Source: DUML01 sp050949905
Lineage (GTDB): Bacteria > Bacillota > Desulfitobacteriia > Desulfitobacteriales > Syntrophobotulaceae
Length of the DNA stretch: 64,000 bases
Direction of reading: 5' to 3'
Assembly (NCBI GenBank): GCA_050949905.1
Contig: JBMNGP010000013.1
Location: forward strand, 1 to 64,000
The translations under genes were made by a program, and so were the position numbers. Shown in pieces: positions 7,039 through 16,074 of the stretch. The notes beneath the pieces are model-generated. The model saw only the letters and a program-made list of their open reading frames with translations, ran no database searches and was not told the origin of the DNA. Numbering within the stretch: the stretch's first letter is position 1; each line of letters opens with the position of its first letter.

Positions 7039-8965
7039 GTGCGCCAAGCAAAGCTTGGTACTTCTTGCAAGGTGAAAGTCCTTGCTGGGTAAGGTCTAGC
7101 CAACCACCCATATCGAGTGTTGCTCCGAAACTGGCAACAGCAAGGCGAAGCGTACACAGAGAATTATATAGGCCATAAGGAGGACCGTAACTCCTGAAGC
7201 ATATTCAGCCCCGTAAGTGTGGTACCGGAAACGGACAAGAGCAGACGGCGACATGCTTAACGTCATGGAAGCTAACACTGAAGAATCGACGAATGGCAAG
7301 ATTCCAGAAGGTCTGTCGGGGTCAGAGAACGTGGCATGTATAAAGAGAAGTATCAGGAACTTGGGAGGCTCCTGTTGCTCCTGCCAGAAAGCAGGTAGGC
7401 TAATCCAATCGAAAAAGAGGACAGCCAATGCACACAGGAATTCGGATTAACCCATAGTACTCTGAGGACGGGAGAGCCGGCTACACGGGGAAGGGGTTAA
7501 CAGGCATATGCAGCCCGCAAAGGAAACATTGTCCGGACTGCAGGACTGGAGGAAACAATGCAAACCTCACTGCGGGGAATAGCAACAAAAGCAAAACAAG
7601 ACAAAAAGCACAGATTCGGAAACCTCTACGGACTCATTAACCGTCAGGCATTGTATCAAGCATGGGCTGATATCAACAAAAAAGCAGCCGCCGGTGTGGA
7701 TAAAGAGACGGCCAAAGAATTTACCAAAAACCTTGACCACAACCTAAACGAACTGCTGACAACCCTAAAAGAAAAGAAATACAAAGCCAAGTTGGTCAGA
7801 AGAGTCCACATACCAAAAGGGGATGGCAAAACCAGACCGCTAGGGATCCCGGCAGTCAAAGACAAAGTACTGCAACGAGCGGCAGCTCGGATATTGGAAG
7901 CCATCTACGAACAGGACTTTCAAAAATGCAGCTATGGTTACAGACCGGGAACAGGCCCGCAAAAAGCCGTACAGGAACTCACCAAAGAAATTCAGGGAAA
8001 ATACAGCTACATTGTAGAAGCTGACATCAAAGGTTTTTTTGACAACATCGACCACGGGTGGCTGATGGAAATGCTCAAACAAAGAATCAAAGATACAGCA
8101 TTTCTGAGACTCATCAACAAATGGCTCAAAGCAGGGATACTGGAAACAGACGGAAAAGTAATCCATCCCATAACCGGATGTCCGCAAGGTGCAATCATAA
8201 GCCCGGTACTGGCCAACATCTATTTGCACTACACACTGGATATATGGTTCGAGAAAATTGTAAAACCAAGATGCCAGGCAGAAGCTTACCTCTGCCGTTT
8301 CGCTGATGATTTTATCTGCGCCTTCAGGTATAAACGGGACGCTGAACGATTTTACAAAGCGCTGGCCGGACGGCTCAACAAGTTTGGGTTGGAGATGGCT
8401 AAGGAAAAAACCAAAATCATCAGTTTCTCCCGGTTTAGGAAGCATGAAAACACCAGCTTTGAATTCTTGGGATTCGAATACCGGTGGAAAGTATCCCACA
8501 AAGGGAAAGACATCATTGCCAGAAGAACAAGCCGGAACAAACTCAGAAAATCAATAAAAGCATTTACAGCGTGGTGCAAAGAGAACCGGAACAACCGGCT
8601 GAGGAAGATCGTAGGCATGTTAAATACCAAGCTAAGAGGATACTTTAACTATTATGGCGTAATAGGAAACAGCAAAGGAATCACTGAGTTCTATAATATC
8701 GCCCTGAAAATCCTGTACAAATGGCTGAACCGCAGAAGCCAGCGAAAAAGCTTCAACTGGAAAGAGTTCGAAGCAAAAATGAAATGGTATGGATTGGTAA
8801 AGCCGAGAATAACCGAAAACCCAAATAAACAGTTACAAATAGAATGGATAGAAGATTGTTTTGCTTGAATACGGAGGCGAATATGCTTGAAGAGCCCGGT
8901 GCGGTAGTTCCGCACGCCGGGATTCTGTGCGGGGGGTGTCGGGTAACCGGCATCTCTACCGTGAC
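7039..8965 (+). ncRNA. Group IIC intron, copy 1 (attC-inserted)
   Basis: Ribozyme and retroelement of 1927 bases. The 5' end is GTGCGCC, with the early GCAAGGTGAAAGTCC segment of domain I. A 34-base domain V lies at 8892-8925 (GAGCCCGGTGCGG, loop, CCGGGATTC). A domain VI tail ends in CCGTGAC. Both borders are fixed by the split attC core GTTA|GGC. The encoded maturase is complete, and class C introns lack the endonuclease domain. The copy looks intact and could be active. It lies on the same strand as the cassettes. Confidence 0.88.
7558..8868 (+). CDS. ltrA: Group II intron reverse transcriptase/maturase, copy 1
   Basis: Intron-encoded protein of 436 aa, normal length for class C. RT motifs are visible in order: RPLGIP (block 2), VEADIKGFFDNID with the first catalytic Asp (block 3), GCPQGAIISPVLANI (block 4) and RFADDF with the catalytic Asp pair (block 5). 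The maturase/thumb region follows (LRGYFNYYGV) and there is no HNH domain. It aids splicing and reverse-transcribes the intron into DNA. The ATG at 7558 follows GGAGGAAACA. The large open frames on the opposite strand are shadows. Confidence 0.95.
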   Translation: MQTSLRGIATKAKQDKKHRFGNLYGLINRQALYQAWADINKKAAAGVDKETAKEFTKNLDHNLNELLTTLKEKKYKAKLVRRVHIPKGDGKTRPLGIPAVKDKVLQRAAARILEAIYEQDFQKCSYGYRPGTGPQKAVQELTKEIQGKYSYIVEADIKGFFDNIDHGWLMEMLKQRIKDTAFLRLINKWLKAGILETDGKVIHPITGCPQGAIISPVLANIYLHYTLDIWFEKIVKPRCQAEAYLCRFADDFICAFRYKRDAERFYKALAGRLNKFGLEMAKEKTKIISFSRFRKHENTSFEFLGFEYRWKVSHKGKDIIARRTSRNKLRKSIKAFTAWCKENRNNRLRKIVGMLNTKLRGYFNYYGVIGNSKGITEFYNIALKILYKWLNRRSQRKSFNWKEFEAKMKWYGLVKPRITENPNKQLQIEWIEDCFA

Positions 8966-9015
8966 GGCGAAATAACTCTTGCAAGAAAAAACAGCGGGTC
9001 TTTAAAAAGCCGCTG

Positions 9016-9294
9016 TTATTGAAAGCTGATTTGCAGTTCTTTGCCAAGTGCATTGGCCACCTTAGCAAGAAGTTCTATACTAGGATTATATTCGCCACTT
9101 TCTAAGCGTGAAATCGCAGATTGTTTTGTGTTGATCTTATCAGCTAGTTCTTTTTGGCTTAACCCCTGTTCCAACCGAAGTCTAATAATTTCACATTTAA
9201 TATCATAGAGAACCTTTAGATCATCATATTCTTTTTGAACTTCTGGATTTTGAAATAATTGTTCTTTTAATTGATCATGATTCACTTTGATCAC
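9016..9294 (-). CDS. XRE-family antitoxin (HigA-like), cassette 4
   Basis: DNA-binding protein of 92 aa. The helix-turn-helix at residues 40-75 shows LRLEQGLSQKELADKINT and AISRLESGEYNPS. The N-terminal part carries a coiled helix. It overlaps the toxin stop by 20 bases, so the order is toxin then antitoxin, as in higBA. It should bind the toxin and repress the shared promoter. The pair lies against the cassette direction, so it must use its own promoter. Confidence 0.85.
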   Translation of the reverse strand: MIKVNHDQLKEQLFQNPEVQKEYDDLKVLYDIKCEIIRLRLEQGLSQKELADKINTKQSAISRLESGEYNPSIELLAKVANALGKELQISFQ

Positions 9295-9637
9295 TTCCTT
9301 TAAGGTAATTGGTCATTCGTTTTAAGGATATATCCAGATCTGTTTTAGGAGTTTTCTTCGAAGTCTTTCGAATGCCATGAAGTAAGATAAATCTACCCTG
9401 ATCGAAGCTAAAATAAAATATCCTAAAATCGTTTGTACTTTGTTTGATACGAAGTTCCCATAATTTATTATATGAGCCTTCAAGCTTTTTTATATGAGGA
9501 TAACCAAGGAAGAGGCCGAACTCTTGCAAAAGATCAATTTCCCGTAAGATTTTTGCTTGCTCTTTAGGATTAAGTTGACTAATAAACTCCATTACTGGGC
9601 AATAGTCATTTTCAGTATAATACTCGATCTCGTACAT
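9275..9637 (-). CDS. RelE/HigB-type toxin (Gp49 family), cassette 4
   Basis: Likely ribosome-dependent mRNA interferase of 120 aa. Features of the Gp49-like HigB family are EFISQLNPKEQAKI near the N-terminus, KLEGSYNKLWELRIK in the middle, and FRIFYFSFDQGRFILLHGIRKTS as the core strands. The ATG at 9637, after GAGGTGATCAAT, is preferred to a GTG three codons upstream. Toxin-antitoxin cassettes with their own promoters are common in chromosomal integrons and are thought to stabilise arrays. Confidence 0.82.
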   Translation of the reverse strand: MYEIEYYTENDYCPVMEFISQLNPKEQAKILREIDLLQEFGLFLGYPHIKKLEGSYNKLWELRIKQSTNDFRIFYFSFDQGRFILLHGIRKTSKKTPKTDLDISLKRMTNYLKGSDQSES

Positions 9638-9650
9638 ATTGATCACCTCG

Positions 9651-9668
9651 TATCATATTCAAATGATA
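9651..9668 (-). promoter_or_regulatory. Palindromic operator of the toxin-antitoxin pair
   Basis: A perfect palindrome TATCAT-attcaa-ATGATA lies about 14 bases upstream of the toxin start, where the HigA-like protein would autorepress. A TTGAAA box sits further upstream on the minus strand. The role is inferred from position and symmetry. Confidence 0.5.
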
Positions 9669-9707
9669 TCACGTATATGTTATAATTTCAAGCGGGAGAG
9701 TTACTTC

Positions 9708-9835
9708 GCCTAACCCAGAATTCCCGCAAGGGTGCCAGATGTGGAAATCTGGGGAAGTTTCAGGCACCACATCCCCCCGCCTAAGATAAGAGCTATCTAA
9801 GGCGGGGGGACGTCGGGAATTCCTATTCGTTAGCT
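9708..9835 (+). repeat. attC site 4 (long type with internal hairpin)
   Basis: GCCTAAC (9708-9714) to GTTAGCT (9829-9835), 128 bases. The outer arms are CAGAATTCCCGC and CGGGAATTCCTA. Inside is a strong hairpin CCCCCCGCCTAAGATA / TATCTAAGGCGGGGGG and a GGTGCCAG/AGGCACC pair. It is longer and structurally different from sites 1-3, and matches site 5 and the decayed site at 17.03 kb. Two attC families therefore coexist. The bases after the core pair with the end of cassette 5. Confidence 0.83.
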
Positions 9836-9962
9836 GAAACCCTAGTCATTTTTAATAGATTGAATTATAAACGGGGTAGGGCCAGGGGGCCGGGAATTCG
9901 TTTTCATGGCCATTTATTTAACGGTTCATGTCAAGGAAGATAGTTTTCTTTGTTCGAGGTGA

Positions 9963-10330
9963 AATGAATGTTTCGGTCAGTTAACGAGCGGATAATAATT
10001 CTGTTCGCCCTAATCATCAAACAAGATAATTATTTCTCAGGAAGGATGAATGCTTCGGTCAGGAAGCGAGAAGATAATTATTTAGTTCACCACAATTCAT
10101 TAAACAAATTGGTTTTCTTTTTCTTAAGTAGCATGAAAGCTTCGGCGAGGTAGAGAGAAGAAATAATATCGTTAACCCACTTCATTAAACAGATTAGTTT
10201 TTCTAGGTAGAATGAATGATTTCGTCAAGGCAGAACGAAGATAATAAGTAGGATTGACCTTTTCATTATACAGATTTATCTTTTGGTGGGCAGAATGTAT
10301 GTTTTCGTTTCTTCGGAAAGTGAGTCTCTT
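9963..10330 (+). repeat. Cassette 5: non-coding, about five diverged ~82-bp repeats
   Basis: Units start near 9963, 10044, 10132, 10211 and 10291 (spacing 81, 88, 79, 80). Each opens with a variant of GATGAATGnTTTCGGTCA, continues through a GAAGATAAT segment, and ends with a variant of CATTAAACAGATTAGTTTTTC. No convincing gene is present: open frames are short, lack ribosome sites and follow the repeats. The 700 bases between the toxin start and the IS hold only attC 4 and these repeats. They may act as RNA or as a structural element; this is unknown. Confidence 0.7.
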
Positions 10331-10676
10331 TTAATGCAAGCGGAAAGACGGGCTTCAGCTAACAGTAAGCGATTTATGATGTTCAGCACAAAAGAAAACA
10401 GCCAAAGAACAGAATCTCTGGCGTTGTTGAAAAGTACATAATAAACCGAAAAACCGGAACATCATGAATCGTGTGTTGTACTAAACCGTCTGCCGACGGA
10501 ACACAAAAACTATGGAAATTCAATCTTTTTTAGTCCCTGCCGTTAAACAGAAAACAAAGCAAACCACCAACAAAAAGACAGCAATAATGCAAAACGGCCT
10601 AAATAGAACTCAAAAATAGACATACCTTCCCCCTCCCCAAAAACGGGCATTGCAAAAACTATTCAATTAATAAAAC

Positions 10677-11792
10677 TTAAGTGACGACAGAAGGAAAGGA
10701 TTGCCACACAAAAGTAACCTTGGAACTACCGCAGTAAGGACAATACCTTGATTTTGGCCGGGGTGAAAAATCCGGCATTTTACCTTTCGCCAACCGGCGG
10801 CAACGGAGCAGTTTGCTACCGATATTCCTGCTGCATAAAATCCCATAATGCCGGATCTTAACGAAACCATCAGGCAAGATATGCTGAAGAAACCTGCGGG
10901 TAAACTCAGCGGACTGAAGCGTCATCAACTTAGGCTTACCCTTATCTTTATAATCCTTCCAGAAAAAACTGACCGACTTTCCATCAAAAGACTTAATTCT
11001 CGAATTACTAATAGCCACCCTATGCGTATATCTACCAAGATAGCGAACCACATGCTCCGGAGACTTAAAGGGTTTCTTACAAAAAACAACCCATTTCTTT
11101 GCATAAAGGCTATCTACAAAAGAAGCAAAATTACCGGGTATGGCAAGTAAGGTGGTCTCATGAAAAAACTTCAGCTCACCCCGGGTATAGGCCTTCTTCA
11201 AAAAATAAAGGAACTTACCCCTAAACTTATTGGAGACAACCTTAACCGGAATAAAAAACTTTTTGCGGGATCGGACAAAGCGAAGACCATCGCTACTAAG
11301 CCCGCCTCCAGGGACAATGGCATGAACATGAGGATGAAATGATAAATTCCGGCCCCAGGTATGCAAAACCGAAGTAAGGCCGATGGTTGCACCTAGATAC
11401 TTAGGGTCCCTTGCCAGCTCCATCAATGTATGACCGGCCGCACGAAGCAAAAGGGAATAAAGCAGCTTTTGGTTGTGCAAAACGAGGGAATTGAGCTCAT
11501 GGGGAATCGTAAACACCACATGGAAATAACCTACCGGCAATAACTTCTTTAACTGAGCTTGAACCCAACTCTCCTGCACAGCCAGCTGACACTTGGGACA
11601 ATGCCGATTACGACAGGAATTGTAGGAAACCGTTGAAGTTCCGCACTCAGAACAAACCATCGAATGCGCCCCTAGCTTGGCGCTACGGCAATGGCGGATC
11701 ATATGAAAAGCCTTCGCCTGCTGGGGAGACATAGAGATAGCGGTATCCTTAGAAGCATAGACCTGATCAAAAATCTCCTTCAGCTCAGGCAT
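10677..11792 (-). CDS. IS91-family Y2 (HUH) transposase, copy 2
   Basis: The same 371-aa protein as the copy at 4229-5344, with the zinc cluster, HPHVH and YLGRY motifs intact. Near identity to copy 1 means that one copy arose recently from the other. Either could be the active source. Confidence 0.92.
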   Translation of the reverse strand: MPELKEIFDQVYASKDTAISMSPQQAKAFHMIRHCRSAKLGAHSMVCSECGTSTVSYNSCRNRHCPKCQLAVQESWVQAQLKKLLPVGYFHVVFTIPHELNSLVLHNQKLLYSLLLRAAGHTLMELARDPKYLGATIGLTSVLHTWGRNLSFHPHVHAIVPGGGLSSDGLRFVRSRKKFFIPVKVVSNKFRGKFLYFLKKAYTRGELKFFHETTLLAIPGNFASFVDSLYAKKWVVFCKKPFKSPEHVVRYLGRYTHRVAISNSRIKSFDGKSVSFFWKDYKDKGKPKLMTLQSAEFTRRFLQHILPDGFVKIRHYGILCSRNIGSKLLRCRRLAKGKMPDFSPRPKSRYCPYCGSSKVTFVWQSFPSVVT

Positions 11793-12645
11793 TAGTATCA
11801 CCGCCATCCAGCGGACTTTGCACCGCAGCAATCCGCTTAACCGAAAGATGGAGATAAAGCGCCGTCGTAGAAATATCGCTGTGCCCTAAGAGAACTTGAA
11901 TCGTGCGTAAATCGGTACCCCTATCCAGTAAATGAGTCGCAAAACTATGGCGCAGAGAATGCACCGTAGCCGGTTTCAAAATTCCGGCCTTAGCCTTGGC
12001 TTCCTGAAAAATTTGCTGGATATGCCTGGCCGAAAGCGGTTTACCTTTGACATATCCGGGGAAAAGAAAATCATCAGGGCGGAAAAGTTTCCAGTATTCC
12101 CGCAAAACCCGGAGATTTTCTTGAGAAAGAATAGAAAAACGGTCTTTGCCTCCTTTCCCTTGAACAACCCTGATCAGCATTTGCTTGGAATCAATATCCG
12201 AGACCCTAAGGTTAAGCGTTTCACTAATGCGAAGCCCGGAAGAATAAGTGGTCAGAAGAATCGCCTTATGCTTCAGATAGCCGACTTGATCAATAATCGC
12301 TAGAATCTCCTGTCTGGAAAGAACACAGGGAAACTTCTTTAAGCGTTTGGGGCGTATAATAACATCATCGGACCAATTACACTGAAGAACCTTATTAAAA
12401 AAGAGCTTGAAAGCGTTGCAGGAAATATTGATATTGCTGTAACTGATCCCGGACTTAACGCGGTAAAGGAGATATTCTTTGAGCTCATTCGCAGAGATCA
12501 AAGGAGCCGGTTTGGCATAATGTTTCTCCAAAAGCCTCAAGTGGGTCAGGTAATGCCGCATCGTTTGAGGAGAGAACCCGCGAAGTTCCATTTCCGATTT
12601 CATTTGCAGAAAATGCTCAGATAGGGTATAACGGTTTTGAGTCAT
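11785..12645 (-). CDS. Tyrosine recombinase of IS91-like element, copy 2
   Basis: The same 286-aa recombinase as at 5337-6197, with the Arg, HxxR, His and Tyr residues present. The reading frame is complete and overlaps the transposase start by eight bases. DNA differences from copy 1 appear silent. Confidence 0.9.
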   Translation of the reverse strand: MTQNRYTLSEHFLQMKSEMELRGFSPQTMRHYLTHLRLLEKHYAKPAPLISANELKEYLLYRVKSGISYSNINISCNAFKLFFNKVLQCNWSDDVIIRPKRLKKFPCVLSRQEILAIIDQVGYLKHKAILLTTYSSGLRISETLNLRVSDIDSKQMLIRVVQGKGGKDRFSILSQENLRVLREYWKLFRPDDFLFPGYVKGKPLSARHIQQIFQEAKAKAGILKPATVHSLRHSFATHLLDRGTDLRTIQVLLGHSDISTTALYLHLSVKRIAAVQSPLDGGDTNA

Positions 12646-12761
12646 GATTTAATCATCCTTTCGAATTAAATAGGGATAGATTCAAAAAGATGATATCATG
12701 ACTCAAATTACATAAGGGTATCCTGTATTTGATAAGCCACCGCGCAGCGGTTTAGTACAAC

Positions 12762-12881
12762 ACCAGATTCCCGCAAGGGCGCCAGAAGCGGAAGCATCTT
12801 GGGAAGATTCAGGCGCCACATCCCCCCGCCTAAGATAAGAGCTATCTAAAGGCGGGGGGACGTCGGGAATCCAAAACGTTA
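12762..12881 (+). repeat. attC site 5, right part, cut by IS91 copy 2 and by an intron
   Basis: Continuation of the R'' box AGCTAAC at 10357-10363. It contains CAGATTCCCGC, the internal hairpin CCCCCCGCCTAAGATA / TATCTAAAGGCGGGGGG, CGGGAATCC and GTTA (12878-12881), followed directly by an intron 5' end. This single site has therefore been hit twice: once in R'' by the IS, once in R' by the intron. Confidence 0.82.
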
Positions 12882-13168
12882 GTGCGCCAAGCAAAGCTTG
12901 CGGCGACCCCCATTGAATAGACATATAAAACACAAGATATCTCATTATTTCATAGGATTACTTATTTTTTCGATTTTCCAAGTTTTTATGTGGATGCGAT
13001 TCACGAATACTCTGGGGTAAACTTGACATGGGACCCCACGGCGAATGCTTCAATGGGTCGCGGGCTGTGGCTCAGATGATGTATCCCTTTAGAGTAAGCC
13101 CCATCCCGTTCTTAAGGGTAGCATCCGCCGCCCCCATGTAAAGTCTTATTTGGGGTCAGTGAGACTTC

Positions 13169-14070
13169 TCATGCCACCATGGCGTTATTATAATATTCTT
13201 CCGGCGTAAGATAATCATTAGACTGATGCAGCCGTTTTCTATTATAGAAGATTTCTATATATTCAAATACAGCAGCTTTAGCTTGTTCTCGGGTTCTGAA
13301 ATGTTGTTCGCATAACCACTCGTATTTCATTTTCCCCCAAAAGGATTCCATCGGGGCATTGTCCCAACAGTTACCTTTCCGTGACATACTGCAGATAAAA
13401 CCATATTGCTTTAAAAGTTGTTGATAATCATGAGAGCAATATTGACTACCTCGGTCAGAATGGATAATTACGCCACTGGGTCTACCCACACGTTTATATG
13501 CGCTGGTAAGAGCATTGATGACAAGCTCCTTTGTCATTCTATCGCTCATAGCCAGTCCGACCACTTTTTGGCCGCATAGATCCAGGATTCCGGCTACATA
13601 TAACCAGCCTTCTTCTGTCCAGATGTAAGTTATATCACTAACCATTTTTTGATTGGGCTTTTCTGCTTTAAAATTACGATTCAGTATATTTTCTGCTACA
13701 GGAAGATTGTGATTAGAATTGGTAGTTGCTTTATATTTCTTAGCTACTTTGGAGCGAATACCTGCCTCCTTCATAAGCCGTTCTACCCGTTTATGGTTGA
13801 CGCACTGACCTCTCTGGCGTATCGCTTTTGTTATCTTTACTCTTCCATAAACTTGATTAGTTTCTTCGTAGATTTTCTTGATTTGATCAAGTAATTTATT
13901 GTTGGCATCGTCTCTTTTGCTTTTCGGGCGATTTTCCCATGCGTAATATCCACTGCGGGATACTTCTAATACTTTACATAGCTTCGCTACCCGATATTCA
14001 CTGCGATTGGCTTTGATAAATTCAAACCTCTTTATTTCTGGTTCTTCGCGAAGTAAGCCGCCGCCTTTTT
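13169..14070 (-). CDS. IS3-family OrfB (DDE integrase domain)
   Basis: Catalytic half of the transposase, made by -1 frameshifting from orfA. The frame is open from the shift site at about 14070 to 13169, about 300 aa. It begins GLLREEPEIKRFEFIKANRS, then contains an HTH_21-like region and the DDE core: first Asp in MVSDITYIW, second in IHSDRGSQY, Glu in NAPMESFWGKMK. The internal ATG at 13774 is not a likely start. The frame phase agrees with a -1 shift from orfA. Confidence 0.85.
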
Positions 14071-14319
14071 TAATATTTCGTTTTCCTCTCGCAATTCCCG
14101 GTTTTCTCTTTCGAGTTTTCTTAAGCGTTCATCTTCAGCACTCAATTTTCCGCTGCCTGGGAAAGGGACTGAAGGCTTTTCACGATATCTTTTTATCCAA
14201 CCGTGTAATGTATTTTCGTTTATACCTAAATCCGCTGCTACTTTGGAGACCGGCCCACCAGTTGCCTCAACTCTTTTAACCGCTTCCAACTTAAATTCTG
14301 CACTGTATTGTTTCACCAT
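14032..14319 (-). CDS. IS3-family OrfA (HTH protein)
   Basis: Protein of 95 aa with an HTH_Tnp_1 domain (YSAEFKLEAVKRVEATGG, INENTLHGWIKRY) and a leucine-rich coiled tail (LRKLERENRELREENEIL). A slippery A-AAA-AAG lies at 14065-14071 on the minus strand, just where orfB's frame begins. This is the standard IS3 programmed -1 shift that yields OrfAB. Confidence 0.88.
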   Translation of the reverse strand: MVKQYSAEFKLEAVKRVEATGGPVSKVAADLGINENTLHGWIKRYREKPSVPFPGSGKLSAEDERLRKLERENRELREENEILKKAAAYFAKNQK

Positions 14320-14763
14320 GTTTTTTCCCCTTTCTTGCTTTTCAGTATACTATGTGTTTATACTGTCCATCAAACGGGGTACGGGGCAAACCGTAACTCC
14401 GGAAGCACATTCAGCCCCGTAAGTGAGGTACCGGAAACGGACAAGAGCAGACGGCGACATGTTTAACGTCATGGAAGCCAACACGGAAGAATCGACGAAT
14501 GGCAAGATTCCAGAAGGTCTGTCGGGGTCAGAGAACGTGGCATGTATAAAGAGAAGTATCAGGAACTTGGGAGGCTCCTGTTGCTCCTGCCAGAAAGCAG
14601 GTAGGCTAATCCAATCGAAAAAGAGGACAGCCAATGCACACAGGAATTCGGATTAACCCATAGTACTCTGAGGACGGGAGAGCCGGCTACACGGGGAAGG
14701 GGTTAACAGGCATATGCAGCCCGCAAAGGAAACATTGTCCGGACTGCAGGACTGGAGGAAACA

Positions 14764-16074
14764 ATGCAAACCTCACTGCGGGGAATAGCAACAAAAGCAA
14801 AACAAGACAAAAAGCACAGATTCGGAAACCTCTACGGACTCATTAACCGTCAGGCATTGTATCAAGCATGGGCTGATATCAACAAAAAAGCAGCCGCCGG
14901 TGTGGATAAAGAGACGGCCAAAGAATTTACCAAAAACCTTGACCACAACCTAAACGAACTGCTGACAACCCTAAAAGAAAAGAAATACAAAGCCAAGTTG
15001 GTCAGAAGAGTCCACATGCCAAAAGGGGATGGCAAAACCAGACCGCTAGGGATCCCGGCAGTCAAAGACAAAGTACTGCAACGAGCGGCAGCTCGGATAT
15101 TGGAAGCCATCTACGAACAGGACTTTCAAAAATGCAGCTATGGTTACAGACCGGGAACAGGCCCGCAAAAAGCCGTACAGGAACTCACCAAAGAAATTCA
15201 GGGAAAATACAGCTACATTGTAGAAGCTGACATCAAAGGTTTTTTTGACAACATCGACCACGGGTGGCTGATGGAAATGCTCAAACAAAGAATCAAAGAT
15301 ACAGCATTTCTGAGACTCATCAACAAATGGCTCAAAGCAGGGATACTGGAAACAGACGGAAAAGTAATCCATCCCATAACCGGATGTCCGCAAGGTGCAA
15401 TCATAAGCCCGGTACTGGCCAACATCTATTTGCACTACACACTGGATATATGGTTCGAGAAAATTGTAAAACCAAGATGCCAGGCAGAAGCTTACCTCTG
15501 CCGATTCGCTGATGATTTTATCTGCGCCTTCAGGTATAAACGGGACGCTGAACGATTTTACAAAGCGCTGGCCGGACGGCTCAACAAGTTTGGGTTGGAG
15601 ATGGCTAAGGAAAAAACCAAAATCATCAGTTTCTCCCGGTTTAGGAAGCATGAAAACACCAGCTTTGAATTCTTGGGATTCGAATACCGGTGGAAAGTAT
15701 CCCACAAAGGGAAAGACATCATTGCCAGAAGAACAAGCCGGAACAAACTCAGAAAATCAATAAAAGCATTTACAGCGTGGTGCAAAGAGAACCGGAACAA
15801 CCGGCTGAGGAAGATCGTAGGCATGTTAAATACCAAGCTAAGAGGATACTTTAACTATTATGGCGTAATAGGAAACAGCAAAGGAATCACTGAGTTCTAT
15901 AATATCGCCCTGAAAATCCTGTACAAATGGCTGAACCGCAGAAGCCAGCGAAAAAGCTTCAACTGGAAAGAGTTCGAAGCAAAAATGAAATGGTATGGAT
16001 TGGTAAAGCCGAGAATAACCGAAAACCCAAATAAACAGTTACAAATAGAATGGATAGAAGATTGTTTTGCTTGA
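14764..16074 (+). CDS. ltrA: Group II intron reverse transcriptase/maturase, copy 2
   Basis: 436-aa intron protein, nearly identical to the copy at 7558-8868 (Met for Ile in VHMPKGD). All RT blocks, including RFADDF, are intact. Although its own intron RNA is broken, the protein could still serve copy 1 in trans. Confidence 0.93.
   Translation: MQTSLRGIATKAKQDKKHRFGNLYGLINRQALYQAWADINKKAAAGVDKETAKEFTKNLDHNLNELLTTLKEKKYKAKLVRRVHMPKGDGKTRPLGIPAVKDKVLQRAAARILEAIYEQDFQKCSYGYRPGTGPQKAVQELTKEIQGKYSYIVEADIKGFFDNIDHGWLMEMLKQRIKDTAFLRLINKWLKAGILETDGKVIHPITGCPQGAIISPVLANIYLHYTLDIWFEKIVKPRCQAEAYLCRFADDFICAFRYKRDAERFYKALAGRLNKFGLEMAKEKTKIISFSRFRKHENTSFEFLGFEYRWKVSHKGKDIIARRTSRNKLRKSIKAFTAWCKENRNNRLRKIVGMLNTKLRGYFNYYGVIGNSKGITEFYNIALKILYKWLNRRSQRKSFNWKEFEAKMKWYGLVKPRITENPNKQLQIEWIEDCFA

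Larger units (their letters stand above)
10364..12761 (-). mobile_element. IS91-like element, copy 2, inserted in an attC box
   Basis: Second 2398-bp copy. The left end abuts AGCTAAC (10357-10363), the R'' box of cassette 5's attC. The right end joins ACCAGATTCCCGC, the next part of that attC. Its pairing with copy 1 shows a repeated choice of the attC CTAAC. The two copies differ at only a few bases in the recombinase gene (for example near 11938 and 12010). Confidence 0.88.
12901..14389 (-). mobile_element. IS3-family element inside intron copy 2
   Basis: Carries overlapping orfA and orfB on the minus strand. The right border is sharp, at 14389/14390 after GGGGTACGGGGCA. The left border is not resolved: 12901-13140 holds sequence that is neither intron nor recognisable gene, including GC-rich AAGCCCCATCCCGTT near 13097, which partly resembles the right end. 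The insertion was accompanied by loss of intron sequence. Confidence 0.7.

Noticed and set aside
7840..8499. 219-aa open frame antisense to the intron maturase (also at 15046-15705)
   Set aside because: It mirrors the RT gene in another frame, has no ribosome site, and exists only because of the coding bias of ltrA.
9968..10153. 61-aa open frame in the repeat cassette
   Set aside because: It follows the repeat units, lacks a ribosome site and has no sensible protein features.
9708..12881. GC-rich hairpins of long attC sites as terminators
   Set aside because: They lack T-tracts and recur only inside attC structures between R'' and R' boxes.
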